Shown piece after piece: positions 18,192 through 27,816 of a DNA stretch of 64,000 nt. The stretch lies in the NCBI GenBank assembly GCA_040388605.1, contig JAZKBN010000016.1:122772-186771 (forward strand). The letters run 5' to 3'. Within the stretch, counting starts at the first letter, position 1; every line of letters begins with the position of its first letter. This DNA is from JAZKBN01 sp040388605 (GTDB lineage: Bacteria; Bacteroidota; Bacteroidia; Cytophagales; Flexibacteraceae). The translations under genes and the position numbers were made by a program. The notes beneath the pieces were generated by a model. The model was not told where the DNA came from, did no database searches, and worked only from the letters and a program-made list of their open reading frames with translations.

Positions 18192-20081
18192 ATGTCAACC
18201 GGCCTACTCAGAAAATATATTAATATAAGCTCATACGTTTTGCTTATTGCTGCCCTGCTTGGCAGTTTACAAAGCAATGCCCAGGATGCAAAGCAAGCCC
18301 AAAAGCTGCTTGATGAAAAACGATATGTTCAGGCAAGGGAAATATATTTAAGCCTGCTTCAGAAAACGCCGGAAGACGCCCAAATCAACTTAAGGGTCGG
18401 CATTTGCTACCTGCACGGAACTCAAAAATCTAAAGCACAAGCGTACCTGCAAAAAGCCTTCGACCTCAGCAAAAAACCAGACGATCATTTAATGTTCGAT
18501 CTCGCGGAGGCCATGCATTATAACAATAAGTTCGATGAGGCTATGGTCATGTATAAAAAATCTGACCACATGGGTACCAATCGTTTTACGGTATCTAAAC
18601 GAATCAGCGAATGTGCTTTCGGAAAAAAATACGTGGCATCTCCTGTAATGGCCAAGCTGAATAATATGGGCGCAATGGTAAATACAGCTTATAACGAGTA
18701 CCTGCCTTCTGTTACCGCAGATCAGCAGGCCATGTATTTTACAACCCGGAGGCCCGGAACAACCGGCGGTAAAATGGCCGATGACGGGCAGTTTTATGAA
18801 GACATATATATATGCCGCAACAACGGCGGCACATGGGCCGGACCTAAACAGTTAGCTGCACCCATTAATACAAAAGATAACGACGCCTGCACCGCAATAA
18901 GCAGTAACGGCCAAACCATGTTCATTTACCGAGGCTCCGATGGCGGAGACATCTTTATAAGCGAATTGCATGGTGATGTATGGGGCAAGCCTGAGCCTTT
19001 CGTTTATAATACAAAAGCCCTTGAAACTTCAGCCTTTATGAGCTTCGATGAAAAGAAGCTTTACTTCGTAAGTGACCGAAGCGGGAATAAAGACATTTAT
19101 TATTGCCTTAAAAACCCTAACGGCTCATGGGGGCATCCCATTCGTTGCTCAAGCAGCGTTAACACACCCTCTGATGAAGAATCGCCGTTCCTGAGCTCCG
19201 ACGGCAGGGCGCTTTATTTCAGCAGCAAGGGCCACAGCAGCATGGGCGGTTACGATATTTTTATGGTAGGCGTTAACACCACCGGCAGTTTCGGCAGCCC
19301 CGGCAATTTGGGCTACCCCATTAACACTTCAGCCGATGACCTGTACTTCCGCATTTCACCCGACGGAAAAACAGGTTACTTCAGCAGTGAAAAAGAAGAT
19401 GGTTTCGGCCTGCAGGATTTATATACCGTGCAAATGCCTCCCCCGGCTGTTCCGCCTGGCCTCACAATGCTTAAAGGCAATGTTAAAGATGGCAGAACCG
19501 GCCTGCCCACCGAGGCTACTATTACAGTTACCGATAACGAAACCAAGGAACAGGTTACCAAAATACGCAGCAATTCAAAAAGCGGCGAATTTACGGTTAC
19601 GCTGCCCGCAGGTAAGAACTATGGCATTGCAGTTGAAAAAGACGGCAGGCTCTTTTGGTCGAAGAACGTAACTGTAACCACAACCACTACCTACGAAGAA
19701 ATTGAAGAAGACATTACTTTGCCAGATATTAAAGTAGGCGCCATTGTAATTCTTCGGAACCTGTTTTTCGATTTGGCGAAATACAACCTCAGGCCTGAAA
19801 GCTACCCTGAACTGGACCGTGTGGTTGACCTCATGAAAAAATACCCAAGCCTGAGAGTAGAAATTGGCGGTCATACGGATAATACAGGGGATGCCAAAAC
19901 CAATCTTACCCTTTCAGTTAACCGGGCGCAGTCTGCAAAAGATTATCTCACGGGCCATGGTATTAATGCAGAACGTACAAGTGTTAAAGGTTGGGGCTCA
20001 ACAAAACCCGCTACTACTAACGCTACTGAAGGCGGCAGGCAGCTGAACCGCAGAACTGAAATGGTTATTATCCAGATGTAA
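18192..20081 (+). CDS. TPR-propeller-CRD-OmpA protein, PorE-like
   Basis: A 629-residue exported protein. Order of parts: signal peptide (1-30), TPR region (about 35-125), a PD40/beta-propeller with repeated FSSDRSG- and SPDGKTGYF-like blades (about 155-415), a carboxypeptidase-regulatory-like beta domain (about 425-510), and an OmpA-like peptidoglycan-binding domain ending in GGHTDNTGDAKTNLTLSVNRA and RQLNRRTEM. This is the domain order of the type IX secretion protein PorE. PorE is a lipoprotein, whereas here the signal peptide ends in SNAQ without a lipobox Cys, so it should be soluble in the periplasm. A T9SS role is therefore plausible, not certain. Confidence 0.85.
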   Translation: MSTGLLRKYINISSYVLLIAALLGSLQSNAQDAKQAQKLLDEKRYVQAREIYLSLLQKTPEDAQINLRVGICYLHGTQKSKAQAYLQKAFDLSKKPDDHLMFDLAEAMHYNNKFDEAMVMYKKSDHMGTNRFTVSKRISECAFGKKYVASPVMAKLNNMGAMVNTAYNEYLPSVTADQQAMYFTTRRPGTTGGKMADDGQFYEDIYICRNNGGTWAGPKQLAAPINTKDNDACTAISSNGQTMFIYRGSDGGDIFISELHGDVWGKPEPFVYNTKALETSAFMSFDEKKLYFVSDRSGNKDIYYCLKNPNGSWGHPIRCSSSVNTPSDEESPFLSSDGRALYFSSKGHSSMGGYDIFMVGVNTTGSFGSPGNLGYPINTSADDLYFRISPDGKTGYFSSEKEDGFGLQDLYTVQMPPPAVPPGLTMLKGNVKDGRTGLPTEATITVTDNETKEQVTKIRSNSKSGEFTVTLPAGKNYGIAVEKDGRLFWSKNVTVTTTTTYEEIEEDITLPDIKVGAIVILRNLFFDLAKYNLRPESYPELDRVVDLMKKYPSLRVEIGGHTDNTGDAKTNLTLSVNRAQSAKDYLTGHGINAERTSVKGWGSTKPATTNATEGGRQLNRRTEMVIIQM

Positions 20082-20111
20082 ATACCTGGCATATAATAAA
20101 TCCTCTTTTTG

Positions 20112-20139
20112 GCCGGAGATTTAAACGTCCGGCTTTTTT
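20112..20139 (+). terminator. Rho-independent terminator
   Basis: Stem GCCGGA (20112-20117) / TCCGGC (20128-20133) followed by six Ts, about 30 bp after the PorE-like stop codon. Confidence 0.85.
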
Positions 20140-20183
20140 ATTTGTTTTTATGCGGAAACCAACGCGTAAACAGGCGACTTGAT

Positions 20184-20600
20184 TTACGGTTTTTCGACTT
20201 TAGAAAGCCAATTTCTTATTACGGCCTGTAAGTCATCCTTTTTTGCAATAAAATCTGCAAGGCTGTTGATTTTTAACATTCGTCGTCCGTCAGCATAATT
20301 ACCTTCCAAAAGCCCCCATTCATCATTTATGATGCTACCTGTAGGGAATACCAATAAAACGGTATTGTTGCGCAGGTTCATGACTACAACATCTCTTTTG
20401 TATTCCTTCGCATTAAACGGCTTCATTTCCCCCTTATAGAAAAACCCAGGTGAATTCCATTTAATTTGCTCTCCCACCTCAGGGTCCGATTCAAGAATGG
20501 TTCTGCGTATTTCAGTTACTAAATCGGCAAAGCCCGATTCAAGGTTCTGAATAAATGCATCAACAGAAACAGGATCATGTATATCTTTTGCCTTTGCCAT
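20184..20600 (-). CDS. DUF1801-family protein
   Basis: A 138-residue cytosolic protein of the DUF1801/YdhG-like fold: FADLVTEIRRTILESDPEVG, EQIKWNSPGFFY and a C-terminal half with NLRNNTVLLVFPTG. Some relatives are described as iron chaperones, but the assignment is weak for most members. Not obviously linked to its neighbours. Confidence 0.8.
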   Translation of the reverse strand: MAKAKDIHDPVSVDAFIQNLESGFADLVTEIRRTILESDPEVGEQIKWNSPGFFYKGEMKPFNAKEYKRDVVVMNLRNNTVLLVFPTGSIINDEWGLLEGNYADGRRMLKINSLADFIAKKDDLQAVIRNWLSKVEKP

Positions 20601-20635
20601 TTCTTCTCCGTAATGAGTATTTACTGATTATACAC

Positions 20636-21157
20636 CTAATTCGCTGTATTTTGCTTTAGCGGCAATACCTTTTTATAGACTTCCTTGCCGTTCACAAGCG
20701 ATGTTGTAATGCAGCTTGACATATCACATACATTTTCAGTAATAAAGGTTTCACTGCCCCAAATACGTATGTTACCATCGCCGGTTCCCCCTGTGCCTAA
20801 AGAATAAGTATAGCGAATATCAAAATCAGTCAGGTTATCTACCCCTGCTCCTTCAAAATCCACTTCGTAGAAATTGTATTTATGCTCAACATACCCATCG
20901 TCGTCTCTTACGAAAAGCATACGCGTATAAAGCAGCTCATCTTTGGCTGTTTCTGAAACCTTATATACACGCTCAACGAAAGGCGACCAGGTAAATTTTT
21001 TATTCAGCCGCATGGTAAGCGAAGCAAATAAAGTGCGCTCCTCCGGCGTAAGCTTACCTTTCACAAGCTTAACGCTTCCGTCCGGTTTATCGTCCTGCGC
21101 ATTTGCAGCACCTGTTATGCCGAAAAGGCACAACATTAATATTATTATAACCTTCAT
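20636..21157 (-). CDS. Exported protein of unknown function
   Basis: A protein of about 173 residues with an N-terminal signal peptide (VIIILMLCLFGITGAANAQ) and a mature part containing NVCDMSSC near the C-terminus, possibly a disulfide. An ATG at 21172 adds five residues (MNFIF); the ATG at 21157 places a Lys directly before the hydrophobic core and is preferred. I do not recognise the family. Confidence 0.6.
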   Translation of the reverse strand: MKVIIILMLCLFGITGAANAQDDKPDGSVKLVKGKLTPEERTLFASLTMRLNKKFTWSPFVERVYKVSETAKDELLYTRMLFVRDDDGYVEHKYNFYEVDFEGAGVDNLTDFDIRYTYSLGTGGTGDGNIRIWGSETFITENVCDMSSCITTSLVNGKEVYKKVLPLKQNTAN

Positions 21158-21294
21158 AAAAATAAAATTCAATTTGTGTACTCCGTAAACTTAATACCGG
21201 GCGCCCGAATTTGCAAGCAAATTGCACAAAAAAAGCACCCGGAATTAGTATATCATTCATATTCAATTAATTCCGGAAAATATTTCCCGGTTAA

Positions 21295-22218
21295 TTAAAT
21301 ATTCATCAGCGATTCCCTTCTGCGCATTTTACCTGCAGGAATACCGAACATCATTTTGAAACGGCGGCAGAAATAAGCAGTGCCTTTATAGCCTACTTCC
21401 TGCCCTATTTCCCTGATGCTTTTCTTGGTGGTGCGCAGTAAAGAAACAGCCTCCTCCATTCTTTGATATTCAATATAATCCTGTGGATTAATGCCGGTAA
21501 GCATTTTAAAATACTGCCCTACATAGTCTTCAGAAACCTGGGCCACATTGGCCAGCGCTTTATTGCTAAGGTCACCGCTAAGGTTTTCTTTAATGTAAGC
21601 AAAAATATTTACCAGGCGCGGGTCTTTAAAGTAAGTGCTGTTGGTAGCCAATTGCTCTACAAACAGGCGCTTGCGCAGAATATACCTGATAACCTCTATG
21701 GCAATGCGCTCTGTATTGTTCCTGATAACGCGCTCTTTACCCGGTTCAGGGCGAAGCTCCTCAATCATGATTTCCATTACGCTGTTGGCAAGCTCAGGCG
21801 CATCTGAAATTACAAAGGCAGGAATATCAAGTGAGGAGAAGAAGTTAACGCTGTCGAAAATGCGCGCTTCAAAATTTACGTATGTATAATTATCGCCTTC
21901 AAGCTCGCGCGGGTGGCGGCTTCGGTTAATATCGAAATAGTGGCTTTTGTTATTAATGAACTTTTCGTAGTTCATTTTTTCAGCGCTTTCACCACCATAC
22001 GTTAACTGAACGTGGTGGTTGGCGGGTATAAAGAGCAGGCTTCCTTCAGGGGCCTTCTCCCCGTTCTGACCGAAACTTATTTCACCTTTGTGAAGCAATA
22101 TGATGGTGTTTTCCACATCATAATAATTCTCCACAGTCACCGGTTTAAGAATGCGGATGTTACGAGCACGAATGAAGCGAACCCCAAGTGACTCAATAAT
22201 CTTATTGTAGTTTTCCAT
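21295..22218 (-). CDS. AraC-family transcriptional regulator
   Basis: A 307-residue regulator. The N-terminal half is a cupin-like sensor (NTIILLHKGEISFGQNGEKA, LLFIPANHHVQL). The C-terminal ~100 residues form the two AraC helix-turn-helix motifs (NKALANVAQVSEDYVGQYFK; then SIREIGQEVGYKGTAYFCRR). Effector and targets are unknown; no metabolic gene is immediately adjacent. A nested inverted repeat lies upstream. Confidence 0.92.
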   Translation of the reverse strand: MENYNKIIESLGVRFIRARNIRILKPVTVENYYDVENTIILLHKGEISFGQNGEKAPEGSLLFIPANHHVQLTYGGESAEKMNYEKFINNKSHYFDINRSRHPRELEGDNYTYVNFEARIFDSVNFFSSLDIPAFVISDAPELANSVMEIMIEELRPEPGKERVIRNNTERIAIEVIRYILRKRLFVEQLATNSTYFKDPRLVNIFAYIKENLSGDLSNKALANVAQVSEDYVGQYFKMLTGINPQDYIEYQRMEEAVSLLRTTKKSIREIGQEVGYKGTAYFCRRFKMMFGIPAGKMRRRESLMNI

Positions 22219-22302
22219 GTGTGAACAGGTGGTAATCCGGGTTGGTTGGCGTCTGTACCGTATTTAATTGAGTTCCTTCCGGGAACCAATTGTAAGAAGC
22301 AT

Positions 22303-22364
22303 ATTCTGTGCAAGTTTTGTTACAAAACTCCGTAGGGATATAAAAATTTTTTGCCGCACAGAAT
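22303..22364. promoter_or_regulatory. Nested inverted repeats upstream of the AraC gene
   Basis: Outer perfect 9-bp repeat ATTCTGTGC (22303-22311) / GCACAGAAT (22356-22364), enclosing the palindrome GTTTTGT-T-ACAAAAC (22314-22328). Located 85-146 bp upstream of the start codon; could be an operator or an mRNA leader fold. Confidence 0.4.
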
Positions 22365-22450
22365 AAAGTTCAAATAATTTACGGTATAGTGCTATATAAC
22401 TGGTTAGTTTGCTAAATTTTAGAAATATTTTCTGTGTTTTGCTTCTTAAT

Positions 22451-23590
22451 TTATTTCAAAAGCTCCCTTGAGATTACAATTCTTTGTATTTCAGAGGTAC
22501 CTTCATAAATCTGTGTAATTTTTGCATCACGCATCATGCGCTCAACATGGTATTCTTTTACAAATCCATATCCGCCATGAATCTGCACTGCATCAACAGT
22601 TATCTCCATAGCTGCTTTAGATGCGAAAAGCTTTGCCATGGCGCCCGCCATAGCAAAATCTTTCCCGGCATCCTTTAAATGCCCGGCCCTGAATGTGAGC
22701 AGGCGGGCGGCATCTATTTTCACAGCCATATCGGCCAGCATAAACTGGATGGCCTGGTGCTGCGATATTGGCTTACCAAATGTGCTCCTTTGCTTGCTAT
22801 ACTCAAGCGAAAGGCCATAAGCGCCCGATGAAATACCTAATGCCTGCGCAGCAATGCCAATGCGGCCTCCGTTGAGCACACTCATTGCAAAGCTAAAGCC
22901 AAAACCGTCTTCACCTATGCGATTTTCTTTAGGAACCACCACGTCAGTAAACATAAGCGATGTAGTATCGGAACCCCGAATTCCCAATTTATTTTCTTTG
23001 TGCCCTATTGAGAACCCCTGTTGACCTTTTTCCACAATAAGGGCATTTATTCCCTTATGCTTAAGTTCCCGGTGAGTTTGGGCCATTACTATATAAGTGC
23101 CTGCGGTGCTGCCGTTGGTTATCCAGTTTTTGGTCCCGTTCAGCAGGTAATAATCACCGCAGTCTTCGGCTGTGCACTGCTGGCTGGTGGCATCAGAGCC
23201 TGCCCCCGGTTCCGAAAGGCAGAAGGCCCCTATTTGCTGACCCGTGGCCAAAGGCACCAGGTATTTTAATTTTTGCGCCTCGGTTCCGAAACGCTCAAGT
23301 CCCCAGCAAACGAGACTGTTGTTAACCGACATGATTACCGAGCAGCTGGCGTCAACCTTTGAAATTTCCTCAATAGCTAATATATAGCTGATTGTGTCCA
23401 TTCCGCCGCCGCCGTAATCAGGCGAAGTCATCATGCCGAGAAAACCCATTTCACCCATCAGCCGAACCTGTGCTGCAGGGAAACTCTGGTGCTCATCCCG
23501 TTCAATAACGCCGGGTAATAATTCAGTACGGGCAAAATCTCTGGCCGCGGCCTGAACTGCAAGCTGTTCTTCGTTAAGGGCAAATTCCAT
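22451..23590 (-). CDS. Acyl-CoA dehydrogenase
   Basis: A 379-residue FAD flavoenzyme of the acyl-CoA dehydrogenase family: YSCVIMSVNN-like segment ASCSVIMSVNNSLVCWGLER, CLSEPGAGSDA, and the catalytic Glu within IYEGTSEIQR near the C-terminus. It oxidises acyl-CoA to the 2-enoyl-CoA, passing electrons to ETF. The ATG at 23590 (MEFALNEEQLAVQ) gives the typical N-terminus and length; a longer frame to 23626 adds 12 residues. Confidence 0.93.
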   Translation of the reverse strand: MEFALNEEQLAVQAAARDFARTELLPGVIERDEHQSFPAAQVRLMGEMGFLGMMTSPDYGGGGMDTISYILAIEEISKVDASCSVIMSVNNSLVCWGLERFGTEAQKLKYLVPLATGQQIGAFCLSEPGAGSDATSQQCTAEDCGDYYLLNGTKNWITNGSTAGTYIVMAQTHRELKHKGINALIVEKGQQGFSIGHKENKLGIRGSDTTSLMFTDVVVPKENRIGEDGFGFSFAMSVLNGGRIGIAAQALGISSGAYGLSLEYSKQRSTFGKPISQHQAIQFMLADMAVKIDAARLLTFRAGHLKDAGKDFAMAGAMAKLFASKAAMEITVDAVQIHGGYGFVKEYHVERMMRDAKITQIYEGTSEIQRIVISRELLK

Positions 23591-23795
23591 TTCAGAAACG
23601 GAGGTAGCCGGGTATGTTGCTGTCAAAGTTTATTGGAAAATTGGGGTGTATTAATGTGGTAGCGATGCAGGTAATGTAATAATTCCGCAATATTTAACCT
23701 GGGCTCGGGCACCTTTGTTTTGTACAAATTGCTTTACCCTGGAATAAAATGCCGTAACAAAGTGTAAATCTATAAAATAGTCTATAAACAAGAAA

Positions 23796-23826
23796 GGCCT
23801 TTGTAAGATAAGTACTTACAAAGGCC
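23796..23826. terminator. Terminator
   Basis: Perfect 12-bp stem GGCCTTTGTAAG (23796-23807) / CTTACAAAGGCC (23815-23826) with A/T-rich feet, about 40 bp after the YugP-like gene stop codon (minus strand). Confidence 0.75.
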
Positions 23827-23867
23827 CTTTATAACCTTTCCATGCTTAAACATTGCACAAAACCTGA

Positions 23868-24536
23868 TTAATCTTCGCGGTTTAAAAAGCCGATATAATA
23901 AATCAAAGTTACCAGCGACCCCAAGGCTGAAATTACATAAGTACTTGCTGCCCACCACAATGCATCTTTTGCCATACCATGTTCGCGTTGCGTTACAATC
24001 CCCTTTGTGTCCATCCAGGCAAGCGCGCGACGGCTTGCGTCAAATTCTACCGGTAAAGTAACGAAACTGAATAAAGTTGTGAAGGCAAACAAAGCAACCC
24101 CAAGTGCCAGCGGCAAAATTGAAAAGCTCAGTGCAAGCACGCCACCCATAATCAGGAAAGGAATAATTCTGCTTACGGCGCTTAATGCAGGCACCATTGC
24201 AGACCTGAAACGCAGCATGCTGTAAGACCTTGCATGCTGAACAGCATGCCCGCATTCATGAGCGGCAACAGCGGCAGCGGCGGCATTGCGGCCATAATAT
24301 ACATTATGGCTCAGGTTTACAGTTTTATCAGCGGGGTTGTAATGGTCTGTCAGCTGCCCTTCAATGCTCGTAATTCGAACATCATAAATGCCGTTATCTG
24401 CCAGCATCAGGCGGGCAATTTGCTCGCCGCTGTAATTGTTCTGAAGGTTTGTTTCGCTGTATTGTTTGAACTTGCTTTTCAGTTTCCACTGTGCAAACAG
24501 GCTCAAACCAATAATGAGAACCGATATGAGTATCAT
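23868..24536 (-). CDS. YugP-family membrane zinc metallopeptidase
   Basis: A 222-residue membrane protein of the Zn_peptidase_2 family. The zinc motif HECGH is at 93-97, preceded by an Ala-rich helix, and there are membrane helices at the N-terminus, around 130-165 and at the C-terminus. Substrates are unknown. Its start overlaps the end of the adenylyltransferase gene by 4 bp, so the two are translationally linked. Confidence 0.88.
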   Translation of the reverse strand: MILISVLIIGLSLFAQWKLKSKFKQYSETNLQNNYSGEQIARLMLADNGIYDVRITSIEGQLTDHYNPADKTVNLSHNVYYGRNAAAAAVAAHECGHAVQHARSYSMLRFRSAMVPALSAVSRIIPFLIMGGVLALSFSILPLALGVALFAFTTLFSFVTLPVEFDASRRALAWMDTKGIVTQREHGMAKDALWWAASTYVISALGSLVTLIYYIGFLNRED

Positions 24537-25012
24537 TTTAAATTTTGAATTTTCTGAATGAGCCGCGTGGTGCTGAACCCATCGGTCAGCTTTACCGTTT
24601 TCACGCTACCCCCATTCATCAAAACAAAATTCGCACCCACTATATTATCAACCGTATAATCGTCCCCTTTTGTCAAAATGTCAGGTTTTAGGGCTTCAAT
24701 AAGCTCTAAAGGGGTATCTTCATCAAAAAAAACTACCAAACTGACACATTCAAGAGCGCTCATCACCACTGCCCTGCTGTCTTCATCTACCATTGGACGC
24801 GTTGGCCCCTTCAATCGGCTTACCGACGCATCGGTATTCAGGCCAAGAACCATGTGATTTCCGAGCGCTGCCGATTTCTCAAGGTACTCCACATGTCCGC
24901 GGTGCAGAATATCGAAGCAGCCGTTTGTAAAAACCACTTTCTCGCCGGCCGCCTGCCAGGTTTTCACCTGCTCAGCGGCCTGCGAGCGTGTAACAAGCTT
25001 ATTGGTTGTCAT
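24533..25012 (-). CDS. rfaE2: D-glycero-beta-D-manno-heptose 1-phosphate adenylyltransferase
   Basis: A 159-residue nucleotidyltransferase with the HxGH motif in FTNGCFDILHRGHVEYLEKS (29-48), LKPDILTKGDDY and the C-terminal STTRLIQKI. It matches the stand-alone C-terminal half of HldE, activating heptose 1-phosphate with ATP for lipopolysaccharide core synthesis. Placed 17 bp after pdhB on the same strand. Confidence 0.9.
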   Translation of the reverse strand: MTTNKLVTRSQAAEQVKTWQAAGEKVVFTNGCFDILHRGHVEYLEKSAALGNHMVLGLNTDASVSRLKGPTRPMVDEDSRAVVMSALECVSLVVFFDEDTPLELIEALKPDILTKGDDYTVDNIVGANFVLMNGGSVKTVKLTDGFSTTRLIQKIQNLK

Positions 25013-25029
25013 GTAAGGCTAAAAATAAA

Positions 25030-26007
25030 TTACCTGTACATAACAGCATGCACTGCCTTAACGGTGCGTTCCACATTAGGCAAAATAGCCTCAATAAGTG
25101 TGGGCGCATAAGGAAGCGGCACATCGCGGTTGGTTATGCGGTTTACCGGGGCATCAAGGTAATCAAATGCATAGCGCTGTACGTGGTATGCAATTTCAGA
25201 GCTGATGCTGGCAAGCGGCCATGCTTCTTCAACTATTACCAGCCTGTTTGTTTTCTTCACAGAGTTAACAACGGTTGCATAGTCAATAGGGCGCACGCTG
25301 CGTAAGTCAACAACTTCTGCACTGATGCCTTCTTTCTGCAGCTCAATGGCTGCAGATATAGCCACCTTCACCATTTTACCGAAAGAAACGATTGTTACAT
25401 CGGTACCTTCTTTCTTTATATCGGCTTTACCTATCGGAATCAGGTATTCGTCAACGGGCACTTCGCCTTTATCGGCATACATGAGCTCACTTTCCATGAA
25501 AATAACAGGGTCATCGTCACGAATGGCGCTTTTAAGCAGTCCCTTGGCATCATAAGGGTTACTGGGCACTACCACTTTAAGGCCGGCTGTGTTTGCAAAC
25601 CAGTTCTCAAAGTTTTGGCTGTGCTGGCTGCTGAGCATGCCTGCGTTACCGGTAGGTCCGCGGAAAACGATAGGCACGTTGTATTGCCCGCCGCTCATGC
25701 TCATCATTTTGGCCGCCGAGTTAATAACCTGGTCTATGGCCACCAATGAAAAGTTGAAGGTCATGAACTCGATTATAGGACGCGTACCGTTCATGGCAGC
25801 GCCTACGCCTATGCCTGCAAAGCCAAGTTCGGCAATGGGGGTATCAATTACTCTTTTGGGGCCGAACTCGTCGAGCATACCCTGGCTTACTTTGTAGGCG
25901 CCGTTATATTCGGCAACCTCTTCACCCATCAGGAATACGCTTTGGTCGCGGCGCATTTCCTCGCTCATTGCTTCACGAAGCGCTTCCCGGAACTGAATTT
26001 CTCTCAT
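25030..26007 (-). CDS. pdhB: Pyruvate dehydrogenase E1 component, beta subunit
   Basis: A 325-residue transketolase-like E1-beta: REIQFREALREAMSEEMRRD, GEEVAEYNGAYKVSQGML, and C-terminal NRITNRDVPLPYAPTLIEA. With an alpha subunit (not in this window) it decarboxylates pyruvate using thiamine diphosphate and passes the acetyl group to E2. Length is complete. Confidence 0.94.
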   Translation of the reverse strand: MREIQFREALREAMSEEMRRDQSVFLMGEEVAEYNGAYKVSQGMLDEFGPKRVIDTPIAELGFAGIGVGAAMNGTRPIIEFMTFNFSLVAIDQVINSAAKMMSMSGGQYNVPIVFRGPTGNAGMLSSQHSQNFENWFANTAGLKVVVPSNPYDAKGLLKSAIRDDDPVIFMESELMYADKGEVPVDEYLIPIGKADIKKEGTDVTIVSFGKMVKVAISAAIELQKEGISAEVVDLRSVRPIDYATVVNSVKKTNRLVIVEEAWPLASISSEIAYHVQRYAFDYLDAPVNRITNRDVPLPYAPTLIEAILPNVERTVKAVHAVMYR

Positions 26008-26232
26008 TAGTGTTTGCTGAGTTTTTTAATTTTCCCTGCATTCGGGCATTTGCCCTATATGCGGAAGCATACCAAATTGTAAGGGTACGCGCATTTAATC
26101 GCGTAAAAATAGATTCCCTGCCGGGAATAACAAAACGCCGAAGCGTATTTAAGCTAAATTCAATAAAACCGTTGCAGTCAAAATTTAAGCTAAAAGCTGT
26201 GTTTGTGACATTAACAGGTATGAAATAAATTG

Positions 26233-27816
26233 TTAAGCGCTCACTGCTAAAGCATTCCGCTTTGCTTTCCGCCTCGCTTCAAAGGCAATCAATAAATGTT
26301 CTGCCGCATAGCCGGTTAAAATTAAGCCAACCGGAATAACCTGGAACCTGAACCTCATATTCTCGCCATACTCAGCCATAATGCCGATTACAGTTACGTA
26401 TGCTATACAGAACAAAATAAAACCAATCAGCACATGTGTTGCTGAACCCATTTCAGGCTGCCTGAATTTACGGTAGTTAGAATAGCGCAGGAACAATACC
26501 AAAACAGTTAAACCTGCGAGAAACAAAACCGGCATATTAACATAAGGGCCGTGTGCCTTGCCGTTGAAGTTTACAAGCATGGGGTAAAACAGCCTGTCGT
26601 AACCGGCTATTTTAGATAGATTTTCAGTAACAAGCATGTAATGGCTTGGTGTTTCAAAAGAGATAACCAAGGCCCCGGCAATACCTTTCAGGTAGCTGAG
26701 CGGCTTTTTCTTAATCATCATAAAAGCTGCCTTTTGGTACTCGGCAGATATTTGCCTGAATTCCCATGCATGAAAATTATTCATGCCCTTTTCCTTCAAA
26801 GAGTTAGCCAGCAACGGAACCTGCGGATACGGGTTAGGCTTAAATTTTATATATGGTTTATAATAATTCAGGCCCCGTGCAAAGGGATAGATTTCAATAG
26901 CCTTATTCAGCTCTCCTTTTTTAATAAGCTCTGCTCTAAGCGACTTTGGGAAATGTATGGTTACAATGCGGTAAAGGTTCATTCCAAACCAGGAACCGGA
27001 ACTCAGATTGCCAAAAAGCAATGCATTCTTTACGGGCCAGGCTAAAACTAAAATTAAAGGTACTGCTGCTGCAATCAGCGTCTGTTTTCTGCGTAATGGC
27101 CACATAATCAATAAGAAAACCAATACGACTATAAAGAAAACCGGGTGAAACATGCTGCGTGATAATACAATTACAGCAAGCAGGCCAAAGAAAACATGTC
27201 CCCAAACTTTGTTCTTAGGGTTGGCATATTTAAACATGGCCAAAGCTGAAAATGTAAGCAATGCTGTTATGGGATAATCATAAAAGAACCAGCTTTCGAA
27301 TAAGATACAGGCGGGGCTGATAAGCCATGCAGCAGTAATGAAAACCGAGAGCCAAACCCTTGCCCCGGTTTTTCGTAATCCGNNNNNNNNNNATCCGTAA
27401 TACAGGCAATAGCCGTTTAAAGCACCCAGCAATACGAAAACCACATGCAGGAAGGCATTATAGCTGTGCGGAAATATTTTAAGCACCAGGCCAACAAACA
27501 GGTTGAAAAGAGGCGGCTGCGTATTCAGGTAAAAAATGGTTTGTAAAAGATTGGTTTGCAAGAGCTTTGCATCCGCAAGCTGCCAGGTATCGGCCAGCAT
27601 CGTATCTGAATCGAAGCGAACGCCTGCTAAATAAGCAAGTATGCGGGAAATAATAAACACCAGGCCCAGCAAGATAAGGGGTCTGCGGTTTTCCGATACA
27701 AAACCTGTTTTCACGCAGAAATATTGCTTTAGTATTGCTCTGTTACAACTTGTGATATAAGCTTCAACCCATGCGAAAAGCGGGCTAAATTCATTATCAA
27801 AGGTAATGATATTCAA
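26233..27816 (-). CDS. Polytopic membrane protein, GT-C glycosyltransferase-like (paralogue 1; contains 10-N gap)
   Basis: A ~527-residue membrane protein with about 10 helices. It shares most of its length with the gene immediately upstream (for example RSMFHP, AWPVKN and WFGMNLY occur in both). The acidic first loop (RFDSDTMLADTWQLAD) and the TQPPLFNLF segment resemble GT-C enzymes that use polyprenyl-phosphate sugars, but a GT39/GT-C match would need a profile search. Ten Ns at 27383-27392 interrupt it; flanks repeat ATCCG, and collapsing the repeat keeps the frame. The TTG start directly abuts the upstream stop codon, so the start is uncertain. Confidence 0.6.
   Translation of the reverse strand: MNIITFDNEFSPLFAWVEAYITSCNRAILKQYFCVKTGFVSENRRPLILLGLVFIISRILAYLAGVRFDSDTMLADTWQLADAKLLQTNLLQTIFYLNTQPPLFNLFVGLVLKIFPHSYNAFLHVVFVLLGALNGYCLYYGXXXXGLRKTGARVWLSVFITAAWLISPACILFESWFFYDYPITALLTFSALAMFKYANPKNKVWGHVFFGLLAVIVLSRSMFHPVFFIVVLVFLLIMWPLRRKQTLIAAAVPLILVLAWPVKNALLFGNLSSGSWFGMNLYRIVTIHFPKSLRAELIKKGELNKAIEIYPFARGLNYYKPYIKFKPNPYPQVPLLANSLKEKGMNNFHAWEFRQISAEYQKAAFMMIKKKPLSYLKGIAGALVISFETPSHYMLVTENLSKIAGYDRLFYPMLVNFNGKAHGPYVNMPVLFLAGLTVLVLFLRYSNYRKFRQPEMGSATHVLIGFILFCIAYVTVIGIMAEYGENMRFRFQVIPVGLILTGYAAEHLLIAFEARRKAKRNALAVSA
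27383..27392. other. Assembly gap (10 N)
   Basis: Ten Ns flanked by the same five bases (ATCCG) on both sides, as when two overlapping contigs are joined without merging. Removing Ns plus one copy (15 bases) leaves the reading frame intact. Confidence 0.9.
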
